The notes beneath the pieces are model-generated. The model was not told the origin of the DNA, did no database searches, and saw only the letters and a list, made by a program, of their open reading frames with translations. From assembly GCA_002471665.1 (NCBI GenBank), contig DKQK01000071.1, positions 195,655-259,654 of the forward strand: a stretch of DNA of 64,000 nucleotides, given 5' to 3'. Below, one piece after another: positions 53,358 through 61,273 of this stretch. Source of the DNA: Gammaproteobacteria bacterium UBA7310. Lineage in GTDB: Bacteria > Pseudomonadota > Gammaproteobacteria > Pseudomonadales > Ketobacteraceae. Position numbers and translations under genes: made by a program. Each line of letters opens with the position of its first letter. Position 1 is the first letter of the stretch.

Positions 53358-54017
53358 GTGCCAAACTACCGAACACTGAGATCAACCCTCGCCCTTTTTG
53401 TGGCGGGTATCCTGTTGGGCGGGTGCCAGCTGTGGCAATCCAGCCATGACATGCCCGCGCCACCGCCGGACCAGCCAAAACTCGATTGGGTTGACCACGT
53501 CCGTACTCTGACCCTGATGCAGGAGTGGCAAATCAAAGGCAAGATCGGCGTCCGCACCGCCGACGACGGTGGCAGTGCCTATATGGACTGGAGCCAGTCA
53601 TTTGACAGCTTCTATATTCTGCTGTCCGGCCCCCTGGGACAAGGCTCCACCATCATCAGCGGCAATCCCTATGGTGCACGCCTGGAAAACAACGATGGCA
53701 CCTACATCTCGGATTCTCCGGAACAACTGGTGGAACAGCACACCGGCTGGGTCATCCCCATTCACCAGCTCCTGTACTGGGTGAAGGGAATCCCCGCGCC
53801 CCATGGCAAAAGCAGCAAAACCCACAACGAATTCGGCACCCTGGATACCCTCACCCAAAATGGCTGGACTCTGCAATACGATCGCTACGGCACCGCACTC
53901 AACACCCTGTTGCCACAAAAGATCAAAATCAGCAAAGGTGATCTGAAAGTCACATTGATTATCAAAGAGTGGCTGCCCCTGGCCACCCAAGAAGACGCTC
54001 CCTCAACGCCAATATGA
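53358..54017 (+). CDS. lolB: Outer-membrane lipoprotein receptor LolB
   Basis: A 219-residue LolB. The lipobox LLGGC sets Cys23 from the GTG start at 53358; a TTG at 53346 is an alternative giving four more residues. The mature domain is the LolA/LolB lipoprotein-binding barrel with MDWSQSFDSFYILLSGPLG. It receives lipoproteins from LolA and inserts them in the outer membrane. It overlaps ispE by 4 bp, the standard order. Confidence 0.92.
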   Translation: MPNYRTLRSTLALFVAGILLGGCQLWQSSHDMPAPPPDQPKLDWVDHVRTLTLMQEWQIKGKIGVRTADDGGSAYMDWSQSFDSFYILLSGPLGQGSTIISGNPYGARLENNDGTYISDSPEQLVEQHTGWVIPIHQLLYWVKGIPAPHGKSSKTHNEFGTLDTLTQNGWTLQYDRYGTALNTLLPQKIKISKGDLKVTLIIKEWLPLATQEDAPSTPI

Positions 54018-54889
54018 CATTAACGGTTAAATCCCCCGCCAAGCTCAACCTGTTCCTGCACATTACCGGACGGCGGGCCGATGGTTACCACAATCTGCAA
54101 ACCCTGTTTCAGTTCGTGGATCTGTGTGACACCCTCAGTTTTGAAACCCTGAGCACAGGGGAATGCCTGATCACCCCCCCTATTCCAGGCGTGCCCAATG
54201 AAGCCAACCTTATCTACCAGGCTGCCCGATGCCTGCAACAGGCAACCGGCACCCATCAGGGAGCGCACATCAGGGTTGAAAAACAGCTGCCGATGGGCGG
54301 CGGACTCGGCGGCGGCTCTTCCAATGCGGCCAGTACTCTGGTGGCCCTCAACCACCTCTGGAACACAGGGCTCACAAGGCAACAATTACAGCAGTTGGGG
54401 CTGGCCATTGGCGCGGATGTGCCCATCTTCATACACGGCCATGCGGCACTGGCTGAGGGTGTGGGAGAACGCTTCCAAGACGTTGATATTGCTGAGCCCT
54501 GGTACCTGATTGCGGCACCGGATTGCCACGCCAATACAGCGGAACTTTTCCAAGAAAAACAATTGACAAGAAATTCAAAGGTCATCAAAATACGCGACTT
54601 CTTGAACGGGGGTGGTCATAACGACTTCGAACCGGTCTTGAAAAAACGCTTTCCACTGATTCAACGATGCCTTGCATTGATGGAAACTGCAGGAAAAGCT
54701 AAAGTGACTGGAAGTGGCGCCTGCCTCTTCATCCAATGCAGCGATGAAGCGGATGCCCGGGCAAAACAGCAGACGCTGACTCTGGGAATGCCTGAATTTG
54801 GCATTACACATCAAGAAGTTACCTGGATGATCGCGAAAGGCTGCAACCACTCTCCATTGTTTTCCGGGCCCTTGGCCGATCAGTGCTAA
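54014..54889 (+). CDS. ispE: 4-diphosphocytidyl-2-C-methyl-D-erythritol kinase
   Basis: A 291-residue GHMP kinase of the MEP isoprenoid pathway. PAKLNLFLHI opens the protein and GGGLGGGSSNAA is the ATP-binding motif. The start at 54014 overlaps the lolB stop (ATGA). It lies upstream of tRNA-Gln and prs, as in Pseudomonas. Confidence 0.96.
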   Translation: MTLTVKSPAKLNLFLHITGRRADGYHNLQTLFQFVDLCDTLSFETLSTGECLITPPIPGVPNEANLIYQAARCLQQATGTHQGAHIRVEKQLPMGGGLGGGSSNAASTLVALNHLWNTGLTRQQLQQLGLAIGADVPIFIHGHAALAEGVGERFQDVDIAEPWYLIAAPDCHANTAELFQEKQLTRNSKVIKIRDFLNGGGHNDFEPVLKKRFPLIQRCLALMETAGKAKVTGSGACLFIQCSDEADARAKQQTLTLGMPEFGITHQEVTWMIAKGCNHSPLFSGPLADQC

Positions 54890-54973
54890 ATTCCGGAAAA
54901 AATGTCTAAAACATTTGGTGATTTTCTGGTAAGATTCGCCGCCCAGACTGATCACCGGATCTGTCAAAGCTGT

Positions 54974-55048
54974 AGGGCCGTCGCCAAGCGGTAAGGCAAC
55001 GGGTTTTGATCCCGTCATTCCCAGGTTCGAATCCTGGCGGCCCTGCCA
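54974..55048 (+). tRNA. tRNA-Gln (TTG anticodon)
   Basis: A 75-base tRNA with the CCA encoded. The acceptor stem AGGGCCG pairs with CGGCCCT; the anticodon loop TTTTGAT carries TTG at 55006-55008; the T-arm has GGTTCGAATCC. The gene sits between ispE and prs. Confidence 0.97.
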
Positions 55049-55095
55049 TATTTCCCAAGATTCTCACAGTAGGCTGATATAACAAGGTGACTGGC

Positions 55096-56049
55096 GTGTC
55101 CAATCTGATCCTTTTTACTGGAAACGCAACCCCTGAACTTGCCGCCAGAATGGCGAAGCATCTGCACGTCCCCATGGGGGATGCTGAAGTAAGCAAGTTC
55201 AGCGATGGCGAGATCTCGGTCGAGATCAACGAGAACGTGCGCGGCAGCGACGTGTTCATCGTTCAGTCCACCTGCGCCCCAACCAATGACAGCATAATGG
55301 AACTACTGGTCATGGCCGACGCCCTGCGCCGCGCCTCAGCTGGCCGCATCACGGCGGTTGTTCCTTATTTCGGCTACGCCCGCCAGGATCGCCGGGTGCG
55401 ATCTGCCCGCGTCCCCATTACCGCCAAAGTGGTGGCCGACATGCTGACAACCGTGGGCATTGATCGCCTGCTGACAGTAGACCTCCACGCAGACCAGATC
55501 CAGGGATTTTTCGACATCCCGGTGGACAACGTCTATGGCACCCCGATACTGCTGGAAGACATTAAAAAGCAAAATTACGATGACCTGATGGTGGTCTCGC
55601 CGGACGTGGGCGGCGTTGTTCGTGCCCGCGCTGTTGCCAAGCAGCTGAACGATTGCGATCTGGCCATCATCGACAAACGGCGCCCCAAAGCCAACACCTC
55701 ACAGGTAATGCACATCATTGGTGAAGTGGAAGGCCGCACCTGCATCCTGGTGGACGACATGGTGGACACCGCCGGCACCTTATGCAAAGCAGCAGAAGCG
55801 CTCAAGGATCATGGCGCCAGCAAAGTGGTGGCCTACGCCACTCATGCGGTACTTTCCGGTCCGGCCATTGACAACCTGAACGCATCAAAAATGGATGAGC
55901 TGGTTATCACGGACACCATCCCCCTGTCTGCCACCGGCAAAACCTGCAAACGAATTCGCCAACTGAGCTTGGCTCCGATGCTGGCTGAATGCATCCGTCG
56001 TATCAATAACGAAGAATCCCTAAGCGCCATGTTTGCCCCCAAGGACTAA
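55096..56049 (+). CDS. prs: Ribose-phosphate pyrophosphokinase
   Basis: A 317-residue PRPP synthetase. The catalytic region has FGYARQDRRVRSARVPI and the PRPP loop VDDMVDTAGT. It supplies PRPP for nucleotides, histidine (hisG in this window) and tryptophan. I prefer the GTG at 55096, with AAGG eight bases upstream and an N-terminus (MSNLILFTGNA) that matches homologues; the GTG at 55087 is possible. Confidence 0.96.
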   Translation: MSNLILFTGNATPELAARMAKHLHVPMGDAEVSKFSDGEISVEINENVRGSDVFIVQSTCAPTNDSIMELLVMADALRRASAGRITAVVPYFGYARQDRRVRSARVPITAKVVADMLTTVGIDRLLTVDLHADQIQGFFDIPVDNVYGTPILLEDIKKQNYDDLMVVSPDVGGVVRARAVAKQLNDCDLAIIDKRRPKANTSQVMHIIGEVEGRTCILVDDMVDTAGTLCKAAEALKDHGASKVVAYATHAVLSGPAIDNLNASKMDELVITDTIPLSATGKTCKRIRQLSLAPMLAECIRRINNEESLSAMFAPKD

Positions 56050-56128
56050 CCCGGGGCAACAGGGCATTAACCACGCCTTCTGGTGTTTGGTCGCGAAACC
56101 CAAAAGGCTTTATACAGGAGAAACACCC

Positions 56129-56761
56129 ATGTCAGGTGATTTTACCATTAGCGCAACATCTCGAGCTGACTCGGGGAAAGGTGCGAGCCGCCGCCTGCGT
56201 CGTCTCGAAAATAAAATCCCGGGTATCGTATACGGTGCCAACAAGCCTGCCCAGCAGATCGCCATTGAATTCAAGGTGCTGGTAAAAGCCCTGGAAAACG
56301 AAGCGTTCTATTCCCACGTTCTGACCCTGGACGTGGACGGCAGCGCCGAGCAGGTAGTGTTGAAAGACCTGCAACGTCACCCCTCGAAGTCACACCCGGT
56401 TCACGCCGACTTCCAACGGGTCGACACCACCCACAAACTGCACATGAACGTTCCACTGCACTTCATCAATGAAGAAAAGTGTGCAGGCGTCAAGCAGCAC
56501 GGTGGCACCATCGCTCACCAGATGTCGGAAGTGGAAGTGGTCTGTCTGGCGAAAGACCTGCCTGAATTCATTGAAGTGGACCTGGCCGCTGCCGAAATCG
56601 GCACCATTATCCACTTAAGTGATCTGAAACTGCCTGCCGGCGTGGAGCTCAAGGAACTGCAGTTGGGCGCAGACCACGACCAGCCGGTGGTATCGGTTAA
56701 CGCGCCTCGCGGCGGTGCTGCCGATGAGGAAGAAGAAGGCGCGGCTGACGACGCCGAGTAA
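56129..56761 (+). CDS. rplY: 50S ribosomal protein L25, general stress (Ctc) form
   Basis: A 210-residue L25/TL5/CTC protein. The N-terminal L25 domain (GASRRLRRLENKIPGIVYG, binding 5S rRNA) is followed by the beta-rich CTC domain and an acidic tail rich in Glu/Asp. E. coli L25 has only the first domain (94 residues). ATG 56129 is preceded by AGGAG. It follows prs by 79 bp, ahead of pth. Confidence 0.95.
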   Translation: MSGDFTISATSRADSGKGASRRLRRLENKIPGIVYGANKPAQQIAIEFKVLVKALENEAFYSHVLTLDVDGSAEQVVLKDLQRHPSKSHPVHADFQRVDTTHKLHMNVPLHFINEEKCAGVKQHGGTIAHQMSEVEVVCLAKDLPEFIEVDLAAAEIGTIIHLSDLKLPAGVELKELQLGADHDQPVVSVNAPRGGAADEEEEGAADDAE

Positions 56762-56778
56762 GCTCTGGAGCCCGGCAT

Positions 56779-57372
56779 TTGAAAAACGGTATCGAACTCA
56801 TTGTCGGACTGGGTAACCCCGGCCGCCAATATGAAGACACCCGACACAATGCCGGCGCCTGGTTCGTGGAGAGGTTGGCGCGTCAAACCAACGCCAGCCT
56901 CACCAACGACTCCAGGTACAACGCCCTGACCGGGCGGGCCACCCTCAACGGCCATGACGTCCGGCTTCTGATACCCACCACATTCATGAACATCAGCGGC
57001 CAGGCCGTTGCCCCTTTCGCTCATTTTTTTAAAATCCCTGTCGACCGAATTCTGGTGGCCCATGATGAATTGGACCTGCCTCCCGGTGTTGCCAAACTGA
57101 AACAGGGTGGCGGACACGGCGGCCACAACGGCTTGCGTGATATCATCAGCAAACTGGGTAACGACAAGAATTTTGCCCGCTTACGCATCGGCATCGGCCA
57201 CCCGGGCAGTGCCGAGAAAGTGAGTGGATTTGTGCTCAGCAAGGCACCGGCCAAAGAACAGCAACTCATTGATGACGCCATCGACGAAGCCCTGCGCTCT
57301 CTTCCGGACCTGCTCGGCGGCGATGCCAACAAGGCGATGAACCGCCTGCACAGCTTCACCGCGTCGTCCTAA
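56779..57372 (+). CDS. pth: Peptidyl-tRNA hydrolase
   Basis: A 197-residue Pth. The active-site residues are Asn13 and His23 in GLGNPGRQYEDTRHNAG, with Asp in HDELDLPPG. It frees tRNA from prematurely ended peptides. The start is TTG, supported by GGAG eight bases upstream. Confidence 0.95.
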   Translation: MKNGIELIVGLGNPGRQYEDTRHNAGAWFVERLARQTNASLTNDSRYNALTGRATLNGHDVRLLIPTTFMNISGQAVAPFAHFFKIPVDRILVAHDELDLPPGVAKLKQGGGHGGHNGLRDIISKLGNDKNFARLRIGIGHPGSAEKVSGFVLSKAPAKEQQLIDDAIDEALRSLPDLLGGDANKAMNRLHSFTASS

Positions 57373-57396
57373 CCAACCAAAGAGTGGAATCATCCT

Positions 57397-58488
57397 ATGG
57401 GAATCAAGTGCGGTATTGTCGGTCTGCCAAATGTGGGCAAATCAACCCTCTTCAACGCGCTCACCAAAGCGGGCATTGAAGCCCAGAACTTTCCGTTTTG
57501 CACCATCGAGCCCAACACCGGTGTGGTTCCCGTACCCGACCCGCGCCAGGATAAACTGGCAGCAATCGTAAAGCCCGAACGCACGGTCCCCACCACCATG
57601 GAATTCGTCGATATTGCGGGCCTGGTGGAAGGCGCCTCCAAGGGCGAAGGCCTGGGCAATCAATTCCTCGCCAACATCCGCGAAACCGACGCCATTGCCC
57701 ATGTGGTACGCTGCTTTGAAGATGGCAATATCGTGCACGTGGCCGGTAAAATTGACCCACTGTCGGACATTGAAATCATCAACACTGAACTGGCACTGGC
57801 GGATCTCGACAGCGTTGAAAAAGCCATTACCCGGGCGGCAAAGCTGGCTAAGGGCGGCGACAAAGAGGCTATTGCCCGGCAAAAGGTGCTGGAAAAGGTG
57901 TTGCCGTTGCTCAATGAAGGCAAGCCCGCCCGCGCTGCTGACCTGGATGCCGACGAACTGAAGCAGATACGCTCCCTGAACCTGCTCACCATCAAGCCCA
58001 CCATGTATATCGCCAACGTGTCAGAAGAAGGCTTTGACGACAACCCCCTGCTACAAAAAGTGGTGGAACTGGCCGCAACGGAAAACGCACAGGTTGTCCC
58101 CATCTGCGCCAAGATTGAAGAGGAAATCATCGAGCTGGACGACGCCGACAAGGCGGAATTCATGGCCGATCTGGGCATGGACGAGCCCGGCCTGGATCGG
58201 GTGATCCGCGCCGGTTACCAACTGCTGGGGCTGCAAACCTATTTCACCGCCGGGGTTAAGGAAGTGCGAGCCTGGACCGTTAAGGTGGGCGCAACCGCAC
58301 CTCAGGCCGCCGGTGTCATCCATACGGATTTTGAGAAGGGGTTTATCCGCGCCGAAGTGGTGAGCTACGACGATTATGTTGCCAATAACGGCGAACAGGG
58401 CGCCAAGGAAGCCGGCAAATGGCGCCTGGAGGGAAAGGATTATATCGTCAAGGACGGTGACGTCATTCACTTCCGATTCAACGTCTAA
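57397..58488 (+). CDS. ychF: Redox-regulated ATPase YchF (OLA1)
   Basis: A 363-residue OBG-family P-loop protein with GLPNVGKST at 9-17, DIAGLVEGASKGEGLGN as the G3 region and a C-terminal TGS domain. YchF prefers ATP, binds ribosomes and affects stress responses. It follows pth by 24 bp, the classic pth-ychF pair. Confidence 0.97.
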   Translation: MGIKCGIVGLPNVGKSTLFNALTKAGIEAQNFPFCTIEPNTGVVPVPDPRQDKLAAIVKPERTVPTTMEFVDIAGLVEGASKGEGLGNQFLANIRETDAIAHVVRCFEDGNIVHVAGKIDPLSDIEIINTELALADLDSVEKAITRAAKLAKGGDKEAIARQKVLEKVLPLLNEGKPARAADLDADELKQIRSLNLLTIKPTMYIANVSEEGFDDNPLLQKVVELAATENAQVVPICAKIEEEIIELDDADKAEFMADLGMDEPGLDRVIRAGYQLLGLQTYFTAGVKEVRAWTVKVGATAPQAAGVIHTDFEKGFIRAEVVSYDDYVANNGEQGAKEAGKWRLEGKDYIVKDGDVIHFRFNV

Positions 58489-58547
58489 TTTGAGCACTTC
58501 TGCTTGACTTCGCAATAACGGTTTGCGAGAATTTGCGCCCTCGAAAA

Positions 58548-58624
58548 GGCTATGTAGCTCAGCTGGTTAGAGCACATCACTCATAATGATGGGGTCCCCT
58601 GTTCAAATCAGGGCATAGCCACCA
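58548..58624 (+). tRNA. tRNA-Met, elongator (CAT anticodon)
   Basis: A 77-base tRNA with CCA encoded. GGCTATG pairs with CATAGCC; the loop CTCATAA carries CAT at 58582-58584. The body closely resembles E. coli elongator tRNA-Met. It follows ychF, as in Pseudomonas. Confidence 0.96.
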
Positions 58625-58630
58625 TATTCC

Positions 58631-58670
58631 AGACATAAAAAAACCGCCGGTTGGCGGTTTTTTTATGTCT
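58631..58670. terminator. Perfect 18-bp inverted repeat, bidirectional terminator
   Basis: A perfect 18-bp palindrome with loop GGTT has a GC core (ACCGCC / GGCGGT) inside A7/T7 runs, so it works for tRNA-Met on one strand and the small gene on the other. Confidence 0.9.
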
Positions 58671-58688
58671 TTCATAACGCTTCAAGAC

Positions 58689-58925
58689 TCAGATAGCTTC
58701 GCCAAGAAATTCACTAGACTGCTCTTTAATCTGAGTCAGTAATTTCTTTCGGTCAGCGATCATGTCCCGATAGGTTCGCGCCGTGGACAGGCGAGTGTGA
58801 CTGGAATCCCCCTCGACTCGAGCCAATTGCTCTTCCAGTCGGGCAATGTCCCGCAGGACCATGCTCTCCAGCTTATCCAAACTGTAGCGCGAGCTGATCG
58901 GGCTACTTCGCTTCACTTTTTTCAT
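58689..58925 (-). CDS. Hypothetical small coiled-coil protein
   Basis: A 78-residue protein I do not recognise. It has a basic N-terminus (MKKVKRSS), then a long charged helix (LDKLESMVLRDIARLEEQL) and a second helix, which suggests a coiled-coil pair. The ATG at 58925 is supported by AAAGG six bases upstream; longer GTG/ATG starts are weaker. It is followed by the shared terminator with tRNA-Met. There is no signal peptide, membrane segment or known motif. Confidence 0.6.
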   Translation of the reverse strand: MKKVKRSSPISSRYSLDKLESMVLRDIARLEEQLARVEGDSSHTRLSTARTYRDMIADRKKLLTQIKEQSSEFLGEAI

Positions 58926-59100
58926 AGACATCCTTTCCAAATTAGGTTCGCTCACACCATCCCCAATGTAAGCCAACTTGGACACATATAGCCTATTAAC
59001 GGATTATTTCCACTCATAGACAACCCACTTCCCAGTAAGCGTGCCCATTTTAACGACGAACGGCGGTTACTCTGTAGCCAATTACTGTATTGATTATGTT

Positions 59101-59442
59101 TCAACCAGTTTTGTTACCACCCCCGCCCGGCCCATAGGGAAAGCCTGGAAACTGGGTAACATTGCCACCTTTCACCTCAGTGATCTTGCCCACACCCTGC
59201 TTTTCCACCTCATCCACCCGGATCACAGAGTGCATGGGAATATAGGTTCGGCTGACATCCTGAAACTGCGCTTTCAAGCGCTCCTCCGATGGATCCACCA
59301 CCATCTGCCGGCGCTCACCAAACAGGAACCCCTCAATTTCCAGAAAGCCATACAGGTCACTTTGGTATACGTTCTTTACGTATATTTCGTAGATTTCATT
59401 TTGATTGAGAAATACCACTCGATAGATCGGTTCTGCGCTCAT
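59101..59442 (-). CDS. DUF1820 family protein
   Basis: A 113-residue protein with the DUF1820 pattern: IYRVVFLNQNEIYEIYVK, a central FGERRQMVVDPSEERL, and IPMHSVIRVDEVEKQG. The family is found widely in gammaproteobacteria and has no settled function. The C-terminus is a Gly/Pro-rich tail (FPYGPGGGG). The start at 59442 is the family start. A 12-bp palindrome lies 38 bp upstream. Confidence 0.8.
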   Translation of the reverse strand: MSAEPIYRVVFLNQNEIYEIYVKNVYQSDLYGFLEIEGFLFGERRQMVVDPSEERLKAQFQDVSRTYIPMHSVIRVDEVEKQGVGKITEVKGGNVTQFPGFPYGPGGGGNKTG

Positions 59443-60035
59443 GCTTCGTCTCTTCAACACCCCTCACAAATTGATTCAGGGTGTATACACCTAATTGCAG
59501 TTAAAGTCAGGCAAAGTATACCTTTTTTTCATCCTTGACTGGACATCCGAAGGGAGAGAACTTAGAGTTTACGTGGGCAAAACAGAGGGGCGCAGAAGGA
59601 CCTCTACACCGGGGGAATCGTTCTGAGTCAGCCTACCAATTACTGACGGCGATGATAGCTTACAAATAAAACACTGAATTTATTATCGCTCGTCACTAGG
59701 CATAGCATTATAGTGACGCCCGCAGGTCTTTTAATGACCAAAATCAACTTTCGCATAGATGTCGCCAAATTTCTTGTTTTGGCAGGTGTGAGACTGATGC
59801 AACAGTAATGGCATTGGCTGAACGCAACTTTGGATATGTCCTCCCTGGATGATTGTGGGTGGCGATTCCTGTCGACTTTAATTCTCGTACTCCCAGCATT
59901 CGATTACTCCAGAAACGTTGATACCAGCGAGCTGATCGTCTGGTGTTGTCGTGGTTTACAAAACCAGGCAGTTCGCTCACCGACGAAAACCCATCACCGG
60001 TGAGCCGGCTAAAAATAAGAATCAGGGAGTAAATA
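59443..60035. other. 0.6-kb stretch without a supported gene, upstream of coxB
   Basis: No ORF here has a family signature; the one long minus-strand frame runs antisense into coxB. It is visibly AT-richer than its flanks. It holds a perfect palindrome (59480-59491), a small hairpin GCCAAA/TTTGGC (59764-59783) and, by position, the coxB promoter. I cannot place a convincing -35/-10 pair. Confidence 0.5.
59480..59491. promoter_or_regulatory. 12-bp palindrome GGTGTATACACC upstream of the DUF1820 gene
   Basis: A perfect palindrome 38 bp before the start codon at 59442. On the minus strand it contains TATACA, which could overlap a -10. It could be an operator; no regulator is assigned. Confidence 0.35.
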
Positions 60036-61256
60036 ATGCAGTCATTAGCAAAGCGATGTTCAGCTATCGGTCTTGCGCTAGCCACTGTTACCAGCAGCTC
60101 GGTGTTCGCGGAATGGCAACTGGATATGACCCCAGGCGTCACTGACATCAGCCAGCAGGTTTTTGATATGCACCGCACCATGCTGTGGTGGTGTGTTGCC
60201 ATAGGGATCGTGGTGTTCGGCGCCATGTTCTATTCCATGATAAAGCACCGGCATTCCAAGGGGCACAAGGCGGCGCAGTTCCACGAGAGCACCACCGTGG
60301 AAATCATCTGGACCATCGTCCCCTTTCTCATCCTCATCCTGATGGCCATTCCCGCCACCAAAGTTCTGATCGCCATGAGTGACACCAGCGAATCGGCTCT
60401 GACGGTGAAAATCACCGGTTCCCAGTGGAAATGGCACTACGAATATCTGGATTGGGAAGGTGAAGGCGGGATAGGCGTTGACTACTACAGTGTGCTCTCT
60501 ACACCGTCGGAAGAAGTCATTCGACCGGCACTGGCCTCCGGCCTGTTCCCCAAAAACACCGCCAAAGACAGCTATCGTGCCGACGGCAACTACCCCGAAC
60601 AAAGCGAACTGTACAAGCGTGATGTGGACAAGCCGCTGGTGATTCCCACCGGGCGCAAGGTTCGCTTCCTGATCACCTCCGACGATGTTATTCATTCCTG
60701 GTGGGTACCGGATTTCGCGATCAAGAAAGACGCCATACCCGGTTTTATCAACGAGCTGTGGACCGAGGTGCCCGACGACAAACCCGGTTTGTACCGTGGC
60801 CAGTGTGCGGAGCTGTGCGGCAAAGATCACGCCTTTATGCCGGTGGTGGTGGATGCGCGCCCGGTAGCGGAATTTGAGCAATGGCTGGCCGACGCCAAGG
60901 AAGCGCAGAAAGCAGCGGATCTGGCTGCCGCCAGCAGCCTGGACAAGACCTTCAGCAAAGAGGAATTAATGGCAGAGGGTGAAAAGCACTACCTGGCGCG
61001 CTGTTCAGCCTGCCACCAGGCCAACGGGCAGGGTTTACCTCCCACATTCCCCGCACTGGCCGGAAGTGCCATCGCCGTTGGCCCTGTGGCTGACCACATT
61101 GACATTGTAAACAACGGTAAAAATGCGATGCCGGCGTTCAGCAGCATGCTGAGCCCCAAAGAAATCGCCGCCATTGTTACCTACGAACGCAACGCCTGGG
61201 GCAACACCCCATCGGATGGTGTTGATGTTGTACAACCACGCGACGTTGCGAAATAA
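60036..61256 (+). CDS. coxB: Cytochrome c oxidase subunit II with fused cytochrome c
   Basis: A 406-residue subunit II. A signal peptide (about 1-25) and two membrane helices (about 50-68, 92-112) precede the CuA cupredoxin domain, with ligands His220, Cys257, Glu259, Cys261, His265 and Met268 (CAELCGKDH). A C-terminal class I cytochrome c follows: CSACH at 323-327 and a possible methionine ligand near Met365 (NAMPAF). This caa3-type fusion lets the oxidase carry its own electron entry heme. It starts the cox operon, with coxA 17 bp later. Confidence 0.96.
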   Translation: MQSLAKRCSAIGLALATVTSSSVFAEWQLDMTPGVTDISQQVFDMHRTMLWWCVAIGIVVFGAMFYSMIKHRHSKGHKAAQFHESTTVEIIWTIVPFLILILMAIPATKVLIAMSDTSESALTVKITGSQWKWHYEYLDWEGEGGIGVDYYSVLSTPSEEVIRPALASGLFPKNTAKDSYRADGNYPEQSELYKRDVDKPLVIPTGRKVRFLITSDDVIHSWWVPDFAIKKDAIPGFINELWTEVPDDKPGLYRGQCAELCGKDHAFMPVVVDARPVAEFEQWLADAKEAQKAADLAAASSLDKTFSKEELMAEGEKHYLARCSACHQANGQGLPPTFPALAGSAIAVGPVADHIDIVNNGKNAMPAFSSMLSPKEIAAIVTYERNAWGNTPSDGVDVVQPRDVAK

Positions 61257-61273
61257 GATAGGGGGAATTCAAG

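Noticed and set aside
54974..55048. tRNA-Gln as an integration site
   Set aside because: Both flanks are housekeeping genes in the expected order, with no integrase or repeated tRNA end.
59744..60226. Minus-strand reading frame of 160 residues over the gap and the coxB start
   Set aside because: It has no ribosome site or family motif and is antisense to the coxB signal peptide region, so it is most likely a chance frame.
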